Position numbers and translations under genes: made by a program. From contig CP050890.1 in assembly GCA_016745215.1 (NCBI GenBank), forward strand, positions 7,011,001 through 7,075,000: 64,000 nucleotides of DNA, written 5' to 3'. A model generated the notes under the pieces. The model saw nothing but the letters and a program-made list of their open reading frames with translations, was not told where the DNA came from and did not search any database. Below, piece by piece: positions 58,532-64,000 of the stretch (position 1 is its first letter; every line of letters begins with the position of its first letter). The DNA comes from Thiohalocapsa sp. PB-PSB1. Its GTDB lineage: Bacteria; Pseudomonadota; Gammaproteobacteria; Chromatiales; Chromatiaceae.

Positions 58532-58589
58532 GCTAGGGGAAATAAGATCAAAAACTGAATTGCATCTGAAAATTAGAGGAAGTATAAAC

Positions 58590-59034
58590 GGGTGCTGCCT
58601 GCGTAGAATGTTCAGCTATTCAACCAGAATGGAGTTTGATTCATATTCTTTGATGGCAGTGCCCGGCAAACATCCACCCAGCAAACATCCACCCAGCAAA
58701 CATCAGGTTTCTCACGCCCTGATGTCATGTCTTGTCGATCCCGATCCCGATTCCAATCCCGATCAATTAGCGCTGAGCGGATTGCACCCTGGGGTATCTT
58801 CAGTTCATTTGTCGAGAAGACAGTAAGTGGCCTACAGCCTTTCTCCCGGGAAAGGCGCGGTGCTCGCGTCCGATCCGCTGGCATCGCCTGCCGGGTCGCA
58901 CGCATGCGGGCTCTCCTATGCCGATCGGCTCCCGCGGCGCGTAAAGCTCCGCTTGCGGGCGAGGCACCTTAGCTCTTCTGCGCACTCTGCGTCTCTGCGG
59001 TAAATTCTTACCTTCTTTGAAGGCAGCACCCGTG
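58590..59034 (+). repeat. Modular dispersed repeat, copy 6
   Basis: Module A (58590-58643) is followed by a three-fold CAGCAAACATCCAC run (about 58662-58705), hexamers GATCCCGATCCCGATTCCAA near 58737, the GGATTGCACCCTGGGGTATC block, a worn CGCATGCGGGCTCTCCTATG part, and GCACTCTGCGTCTCTGCGGT. It lies between the lipase 3' end and the rubredoxin gene. The leading triple repeat is specific to this copy; copy 4 has one unit. Confidence 0.75.
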
Positions 59035-59086
59035 AAAACCCCTGTAGAATTATAACTTATGTCTCCATCGGTCTCGATGGCGCTTG

Positions 59087-59118
59087 CCCGCGTATTAGAT
59101 TACTCATGCGCGGGTTTT
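59087..59118 (+). terminator. Possible rho-independent terminator
   Basis: CCCGCG (59087-59092) pairs with CGCGGG (59109-59114), extended by two weaker pairs, and TTTT follows. It lies beyond the repeat, about 170 bases upstream of the rubredoxin start, and could end transcripts arriving from the lipase side. Confidence 0.35.
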
Positions 59119-59286
59119 CGTCGCCGTTTGTGCCCAGGTCGGGTCGTGTGAATCTGGCTGTCCAGGCCTTGTTGAAAACCCTGTTGACCAGCCTGATTTA
59201 TCTAAATTGGAATCGGTATTGGCTATAACTTACCGGCTGGCCTGTCCAGGGGATCCCCTGACGTTGTAATCCGAGAGGGTATCTGT

Positions 59287-59451
59287 GTGAAGCGCTATAT
59301 GTGTCTCGTATGTGGTTTAGTCTATGATGAGGAGCAGGGATGGCCTGACGATGGTATTCCCCCAGGCACTAAGTGGGAGGATGTTCCGGATAACTGGTTA
59401 TGTCCTGAGTGTGGTGCTGGAAAAGAAGACTTCGAGATGGCGGAAATTTGA
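59287..59451 (+). CDS. Rubredoxin
   Basis: A 54-residue protein starts at a GTG at 59287 with GAGAGGG about eight bases upstream. It reads MKRYMCLVCGLVYDEEQGWP, with the second pair in WLCPECGAGKEDF. The four cysteines C6, C9, C39 and C42 bind one iron ion. The length and the conserved aromatic residues (Y4, Y13, W30, W37) are those of a classic rubredoxin, a small cytoplasmic electron carrier. Apparently single; the partner reductase is not in the window. Confidence 0.95.
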   Translation: MKRYMCLVCGLVYDEEQGWPDDGIPPGTKWEDVPDNWLCPECGAGKEDFEMAEI

Positions 59452-59857
59452 TGTGCGCTGGATCTGATGTGCTTTCAACTACGGAAGAACCCATCGCCAA
59501 GGCAAAAAATAGATTAAATTTCAACGCTTAGGATCTCGTTTCGAAAAACTACGACCACGCAACTCGATCATGTTTCCCATTTTTTGAACCCCCATTCTCC
59601 TTGTGTCAAACAAAGTAAATCGAAGCGGATGGCAAACGCTAGCAGGTTTAAACCAGACTGATTTCCCCTGGAATTAGATGTAACCGCTGTGATAGCTTTA
59701 CCAGTGGTCTGCTGCGTAGGTCGCGAGATCGCTTGCAGTCGTTGTCGTAACCGATAACTCACGATAAGCGATTGCGACAACGACAAATAGCAGAAACGGT
59801 AGCGGGACACCCGCGCCGCTGTATTGACTGTAAGCAACTTTATTAGAGGTATCTCTC
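59452..59857. other. Intergenic region with hairpin and the second copy of a 60-bp repeat
   Basis: No gene is supported. Bases 59766-59826 repeat 44633-44692. Just left of it, GTCGTTGTCGTAA (about 59738-59750) pairs with TTGCGACAACGAC (about 59772-59784) with one mismatch, a 13-bp stem that overlaps the repeat. The promoter for the following Fe-S gene should lie between here and 59857. The first 250 bases show nothing I recognise. Confidence 0.5.
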
Positions 59858-60229
59858 ATGCTGTCCCCTCTGACCGATCAAGAATTAACATTGACTGAGG
59901 CTGCTCGGCAAAAAATGGGCGAACTGTTCGACGACATTGACGACAGTATTGCGGGAGTTCGTGTCTACGCAGCTGCTGGAGGCTGTAGTGGCGTCAGTTT
60001 CGGAATGACCTTTACCGACGCGATCAACGACAACGATGGCGTGCGTGAGTACGATCGATATAAGGTCGTTGTCGACGATGGTACCTTGGAGCATATTCGC
60101 GGCGTTGAAATCGACTTCATCGACCATGGCGATGGCAATGCAACCTTCGTCTTCAACAATTTGCCTACGAATAGCGGCGGTTGTGGAACCTGTGGCTCTT
60201 CCTCGTCTTCCGGTGGCGGCTGTGCGTGA
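59858..60229 (+). CDS. A-type iron-sulfur carrier (HesB/IscA-like)
   Basis: The 123-residue protein has the A-type fold with GGCSGVSFGMTF (C43) and the C-terminal pair in NSGGCGTCGSS (C109, C112). A Ser/Gly-rich tail with one more Cys (C122) ends it. The three conserved cysteines bind or pass on Fe-S clusters during assembly. It differs from ErpA, encoded 2 kb downstream, by the CGTC spacing and longer tail, so it is a separate branch. It is followed by argC after 61 bases. Confidence 0.85.
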   Translation: MLSPLTDQELTLTEAARQKMGELFDDIDDSIAGVRVYAAAGGCSGVSFGMTFTDAINDNDGVREYDRYKVVVDDGTLEHIRGVEIDFIDHGDGNATFVFNNLPTNSGGCGTCGSSSSSGGGCA

Positions 60230-60290
60230 ATAAGACATCTCCGAGGTATGCTCATCCGAGCGACATATCGAATCGCTGCTGGATGGTACG

Positions 60291-61331
60291 ATGATTAATG
60301 TTGGTATCGTAGGTGGCACCGGCTACACAGGGTCAGAATTACTGCGCATTCTGGTGCAACATCCCAACACTGAAGTGCGAGTGGTTACTTCACGTGCCGA
60401 AGCTGGTGTACGCCTGCAAGATGCCTACCCGCAGTTACGCGGGCATATTGACCTGATATTCGCAGCCCCTGAAAAAGCGTCTCTTACCGATTGCGATATC
60501 GTCTTTTTCGCGACTCCCAACGGTACCGCCATGCAGCAAGCACCAGAATTGTTAGCGGCGGATGTACGCGTAATCGATCTAGCCGCAGATTTTCGGCTTG
60601 ACGACGTTACTGTATGGGAGCAATGGTATGGTATGCGTCATGCCGCCCCCGAACTCATAGCAAACGCCGTCTACGGTATGCCTGAACTGAACCGCGAGGC
60701 CATTCGCCAAGCCCGTTTAGTTGCCAATCCCGGATGCTACCCGACTGCGGTTACCCTTGGTCTACTGCCGTTAATCGAAACCGGAATCATCGATCACCGA
60801 CAGCTGATCGCGGATGTGAAATCAGGTGTCAGTGGCGCCGGTCGCAAGGCGAATACCAGTCTGCTTATGGCGGAGACAGGGGAAAGTTTCAAAGCATACA
60901 GTGTAGGCGGTCATCGCCATCAGCCGGAAATTTGCGCTAATATCCGGCGAGCCACGGGGTGCGAGATCGAACTGACCTTCGTGCCACATTTGGTACCAAT
61001 GATACGTGGCATTGAGGCTACACTATACGCTCCGATAAAAGATGCACATAGGCTTGATTTCGACCTCCAAGCGCTCTATGAGTCGCGCTATCATAGCGAA
61101 AAATTCGTCGACGTAATGCCCGGGGGAGCAGACATTGAGACGCGTTCGGTAAAAGGGACTAACCTATGTCGCCTAGGTGTCGTCAGGCCGCTTGATGCAG
61201 GGATTATCGTTGTGCAGTCTGTAATTGATAATCTAGTAAAAGGAGCCGCGGGCCAGGCGGTGCAAAATATGAATTTAATGTTTGGCTGGGACGAGGCGAC
61301 AGGTCTCTCGACGCTGGGGCTCGTACCCTAA
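60291..61331 (+). CDS. argC: N-acetyl-gamma-glutamyl-phosphate reductase
   Basis: The 346-residue enzyme reduces N-acetylglutamyl phosphate with NADPH, the third step of arginine synthesis. It has the NADP-binding GIVGGTGYTGSELLRIL (residues 5-21), the catalytic Cys in LVANPGCYPTA (C149) and the His in VGGHRHQPEI. FVPHLVPMIRGIEATLYA and the C-terminal VKGAAGQAVQNMNLMFG are intact. Long type of ArgC. Six bases separate it from the DUF6776 gene. Confidence 0.96.
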   Translation: MINVGIVGGTGYTGSELLRILVQHPNTEVRVVTSRAEAGVRLQDAYPQLRGHIDLIFAAPEKASLTDCDIVFFATPNGTAMQQAPELLAADVRVIDLAADFRLDDVTVWEQWYGMRHAAPELIANAVYGMPELNREAIRQARLVANPGCYPTAVTLGLLPLIETGIIDHRQLIADVKSGVSGAGRKANTSLLMAETGESFKAYSVGGHRHQPEICANIRRATGCEIELTFVPHLVPMIRGIEATLYAPIKDAHRLDFDLQALYESRYHSEKFVDVMPGGADIETRSVKGTNLCRLGVVRPLDAGIIVVQSVIDNLVKGAAGQAVQNMNLMFGWDEATGLSTLGLVP

Positions 61332-61337
61332 TTTTGC

Positions 61338-62117
61338 ATGGGTGATAGTAGAGCTGTCGCAGTGCCGGCTCAAGCATGCCGTGGGCCGCTGGCCTTCCGG
61401 CTCTTTATTACAATTGGGTGGCTGGCTGTAATTGGTACCGCATTCGCTGGTGGTTATTTCCTCGCAGGCTATGATTCTGAGCGAGCCATGGTTCGTATTC
61501 AAGCATTACAAGCTGAACGCGACAGCCTCAAAAAAGCATTAATTGCGGAGCGCGAAGCCCGTCACTACGCAGAGCGATCAGGCTTAATTGACCACGAGGT
61601 AAAACGTGCTGCTCAGATGCAACTGGTAGGTTTGCAGACAGAGCGACTACGTCTTGCGAAACAGGTCAGCTATTTAAAAGGGTTGGTGCGTAACGGCGGG
61701 GCGGGAGTTGTCGAAGTGAAGGAATTCGTGCTGGCCCAGGGAGATAATTCAGATGTATTCGATTATCAAATATTTATAGGTCAGCTCATTCCCGATTTCG
61801 GTCTGTCTAAGGGAATCGTGGTCGTCAAGCTCGCCGTTCGCCGCGGCGACAGTAGCGAGATCCTCGAATTGTCTGAGCTGCCTGGCTCTTCAAGCGGCCG
61901 TCATATTATCTCATTCCATCATTTCCAATCCCTTAGCGGCACAATCCGAGTACCTCAAAATATCGAACCTTTGTACGTGATCGTTGATATTGAGCCTGAT
62001 AGCGACAATCTCATTCGCTCGTCTGAATCCTTTGCATGGGTCACTGACAGTAATACCTATGATTTAGGGTTAACCCAGGTGCCAGGAAATGAAACTGCGA
62101 CGCTAAAACGTGAATGA
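61338..62117 (+). CDS. DUF6776-family membrane protein
   Basis: The 259-residue protein has one membrane helix (LFITIGWLAVIGTAFAGGYFL, about 22-42), a coiled-coil of about 65 residues (AMVRIQALQAERDSLKKALI onwards) and a periplasmic beta-rich domain (VEVKEFVLAQGDNSDVFDYQ). This layout and the place between argC and erpA correspond to a conserved gammaproteobacterial gene named DUF6776. A bactofilin gene often present next to it is missing here (from memory). Function unknown; perhaps an envelope-related role. Confidence 0.75.
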   Translation: MGDSRAVAVPAQACRGPLAFRLFITIGWLAVIGTAFAGGYFLAGYDSERAMVRIQALQAERDSLKKALIAEREARHYAERSGLIDHEVKRAAQMQLVGLQTERLRLAKQVSYLKGLVRNGGAGVVEVKEFVLAQGDNSDVFDYQIFIGQLIPDFGLSKGIVVVKLAVRRGDSSEILELSELPGSSSGRHIISFHHFQSLSGTIRVPQNIEPLYVIVDIEPDSDNLIRSSESFAWVTDSNTYDLGLTQVPGNETATLKRE

Positions 62118-62307
62118 TGGTCGTAAATAACCGATATCCTGATGGCCCCAGGTTAGGAGTCGGGTCCAATCCAGGGCCAGATCCAGGTTAGGAGCCGGTT
62201 AAAATTAGTTGAATAAATTAGGACCGTCCCTAATCCCTACTAGAACCTAATAGACGTCCCATATCAAATCAAAGATCTTAACGCGAATAGATAGAGAGAT
62301 ACAACCT

Positions 62308-62661
62308 ATGTCAGATACCATCGCTGTCGACGACGCCCCCCTTGTTTTTACAACACAGGCAGCTGCCAAGGTAGCAGACCTGATCGCTGAGGAAGGGAAT
62401 ACCGATTTGATGTTGCGTGTATATATTCAGGGTGGAGGCTGTTCTGGGTTCCAATATGGATTCACATTTGCTGAGACTGTTGAGGAAGGAGATACCGAAG
62501 TAGAAACTGATGGTGTTACCCTTCTTGTCGACCCAATGAGCCTACAGTATCTCAGTGGCGCTGAAATCGATTACACAGAAGGGCTGCAAGGTGCGCAATT
62601 TGTAATTCGCAATCCCAATGCTAGCACTACCTGTGGTTGCGGTTCATCTTTCGGGGTTTGA
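62308..62661 (+). CDS. erpA: Iron-sulfur cluster insertion protein ErpA
   Basis: The 117-residue A-type carrier has C45 in GGGCSGFQYGF and the C-terminal pair C109/C111 in STTCGCGSSFGV, the three cluster ligands. LRVYIQGGGCSGFQYGFTFA and the exact CGCGSSF ending mark ErpA rather than IscA. It delivers Fe-S clusters to apoproteins, including IspG and IspH in E. coli. It has its own promoter region of about 190 bases. Confidence 0.94.
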   Translation: MSDTIAVDDAPLVFTTQAAAKVADLIAEEGNTDLMLRVYIQGGGCSGFQYGFTFAETVEEGDTEVETDGVTLLVDPMSLQYLSGAEIDYTEGLQGAQFVIRNPNASTTCGCGSSFGV

Positions 62662-63069
62662 ACCTAGCCTTCGAAATCTCATCTTCGAAGCCCATCTACT
62701 GGGCTCTGAGTCGAGAAGGTGGCTGATGTATATTCATTACCGGCCACCTAACATCTGAAGTTCCCGACATTTAGAATTTCAAATGCCTACTTCCGACCTT
62801 GATCATAACTCCGGCTGCCTGACCGGAAGGTTTGTCGCAATCTTCGGTAACCCTATATTTATTCCAGGAGGCCGCAGCATACGCTGACCCTGGGACGGGG
62901 TTCTGGCCGTACTGATGATCAAGGCCCTACTTCAGATTCCAGAGAAGAAACAGAATCGATATGGATCAAGCTGAAAGTATGCTGATTGACCCGCACCATG
63001 CACTTTGTATGGTTACTATAACCCACTGAGGGCAAGCATCTGGACGCGTGCATGTCAATCAAGTCGATT
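62662..63069. other. Intergenic region with a stem-loop after erpA
   Basis: Two small stems follow erpA: CTTCGAA with TTCGAAG (about 62669-62693) and AGCCCA with TGGGCT (62689-62705); they overlap and could alternate. There is no T-run. The rest holds no recognisable gene; in related genomes anmK and the main part of an M23 peptidase gene would be expected here (from memory), so this may be the scar of a deletion. Confidence 0.45.
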
Positions 63070-63351
63070 TTAATCAGCCGGCAGGTGAGGATCGGATATT
63101 GTCTTCGTACTGTAGCCAGGAGGGGGGGGCGGCAAGTCAAGAGGTATCGAGTTGGATTTAGAAGAGGGTTGATTTGGCTGAGATGGATTTGGTGACGACG
63201 AGCTAGTGCCAACCTCCAGCCAATTGATGGTGATGAGCGAAGCAATCACAAGCATAACAAGAATTAGCGTGTATTTTGCTAGTCGCTTATATCGATTTCC
63301 ACTGCGCTCGCGAAATTGCAGGTTGTTTCCTCGTCCCTTATAGTCTCTCAT
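63070..63351 (-). CDS. Short membrane-anchored protein, probable N-terminal remnant of an M23 peptidase
   Basis: The 93-residue product has a basic N-terminus (MRDYKGRGNNLQFRERSGNR), one membrane helix (KYTLILVMLVIASLITINWL) and a Ser/Pro-rich linker with PLDLPPPPPG. It ends soon after. This is the usual N-terminal layout of OapA/M23-type peptidoglycan hydrolases, which stand divergent to tyrS in related bacteria, but the LysM and peptidase parts are absent and no matching frames are found downstream. It is probably a truncated gene, or less likely a small anchor protein in its own right. Confidence 0.5.
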   Translation of the reverse strand: MRDYKGRGNNLQFRERSGNRYKRLAKYTLILVMLVIASLITINWLEVGTSSSSPNPSQPNQPSSKSNSIPLDLPPPPPGYSTKTISDPHLPAD

Positions 63352-63595
63352 TGGCTGTATACCACCGGTTGATCAGATTGAGCAAATCTGATTTTAAACC
63401 AGATGAGGGTATGCCGAAAACAAACTGCACTCAGTTAGAATCACTGGAGGCAAAGTTACTGGAGGCTACCACTATCAGCGCTTCAGATTTAGCATAATCG
63501 GTAATATGTTCGTGTAGCGGTCAAGTCATGATAGGTGCAAATATTCCATTTTCATATATTTTACCGGAATTTATCACTTTAAGGTTGTTACTTAG

Positions 63596-64000
63596 ATGCC
63601 AGAGATCCAAGAAGCTGTTGCGCAACTGATTCACGGCACTGATGAGGTGCTGACAGTCGATGCGCTTACCAAGCGGCTCACCACCGGCCGTTCTCTGCGC
63701 GTTAAGGCAGGATTCGATCCGACCGCACCGGATTTACATCTTGGGCATGTTGTTTTACTTAATAAGTTACGACAATTCCAAGATCTTGGCCATCGGGTAT
63801 CATTCTTAATCGGCGACTTCACTGGTATGATTGGTGACCCAACAGGCAAGAACGCCACCCGAAAATCGCTTACGCGAGACGAAGTAGCAGCGAATGCAAA
63901 TACCTACCGTGAGCAAGTGTTTCGAGTGCTTGATCCCTCTTCGACAGATATTACCTTCAACTCATCCTGGTTATCGGCGCTTGGTTCTGAAGGGCTGATC
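63596..64000 (+). CDS. tyrS: Tyrosyl-tRNA synthetase (3' part outside window)
   Basis: The 135 residues visible start MPEIQEAVAQLIHGTDEVLT. They include KAGFDPTAPDLHLGHVVLLN, where HLGH is the class I HIGH motif for ATP, then FLIGDFTGMIGDPTGKNATR and the region up to SWLSALGSEGLI. This layout is the shorter TyrS type common in proteobacteria, with KMSKS expected after the window edge. It charges tRNA-Tyr. AAGG lies about 13 bases upstream. Divergent from the truncated gene at 63070-63351. Confidence 0.95.
   Translation, partial: MPEIQEAVAQLIHGTDEVLTVDALTKRLTTGRSLRVKAGFDPTAPDLHLGHVVLLNKLRQFQDLGHRVSFLIGDFTGMIGDPTGKNATRKSLTRDEVAANANTYREQVFRVLDPSSTDITFNSSWLSALGSEGLI

Overview
The window looks like chromosomal DNA of a gammaproteobacterium, most likely a relative of the Chromatiales (purple or colourless sulfur bacteria). 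This is inferred from gene order and protein content: pilMNOPQ-aroK-aroB next to gltB-gltD, an argC / DUF6776 / erpA / tyrS neighbourhood, ErpA, a rubredoxin, and a phosphoketolase beside a glycogen phosphorylase. Standard bacterial stop codons are used, TAG included. Identities rest on reading translated sequence; no database search was possible.

Layout. 1-4.2 kb: the 5' part of a cut-off glycosyltransferase gene, then an insertion sequence (IS) nested inside an older IS whose transposase is also broken by an amber codon. 4.3-9 kb: a periplasmic cyclophilin and a three-gene unit encoding a secreted trypsin-FGE protein and two unrecognised envelope proteins. 9.4-15 kb: yedK, a PhoD-like phosphatase, an outer-membrane barrel and a SugE-type exporter, separated by large modular repeats. 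15-29 kb: housekeeping block gltD, gltB, aroB, aroK, pilQPONM. 29-34 kb: a conserved hypothetical gene, citrate synthase, rpmE, and a tRNA cluster (Pro, Arg, His, Lys). 34.7-41.3 kb: a signalling pair, a FecR-TPR-beta-barrel protein followed directly by a CHASE2-class III cyclase. 41.4-44.3 kb: a damaged GNAT gene and an nfeD/SPFH/psiE-like cluster in which the SPFH gene carries an amber codon. 44.6-51 kb: a surface-sugar cluster (GT39, GtrA, GT2, sugar isomerase, NAD-dependent epimerase) interspersed with IS630 and IS66 relics. 51.5-58.5 kb: a DUF697 protein, phosphoketolase, a glycogen phosphorylase gene broken by a 133-bp MITE, and a class 3 lipase. 59-64 kb: rubredoxin, an A-type Fe-S protein, argC, a DUF6776 protein, erpA, a truncated divergent gene and the start of tyrS.

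Two themes stand out. First, genome erosion and mobile DNA: two nested ISs, three IS relics of different families, a MITE with a clean 8-bp target duplication, a second palindromic MITE-like element, and several genes broken by single nonsense codons. Second, a family of modular intergenic repeats (GATCCC hexamers, REP-like palindromes and a CTCTGCGTCTCTGCGG block) that recurs at least six times, usually next to gene 3' ends.

The best candidates for unusual biology are the trypsin-FGE protein, whose C-terminal end has the layout of a diversity-generating-retroelement target, and the FecR-TPR-barrel/CHASE2-cyclase pair, which could carry an envelope signal to a cyclic nucleotide. No reverse transcriptase, CRISPR array, rRNA or complete prophage is present.
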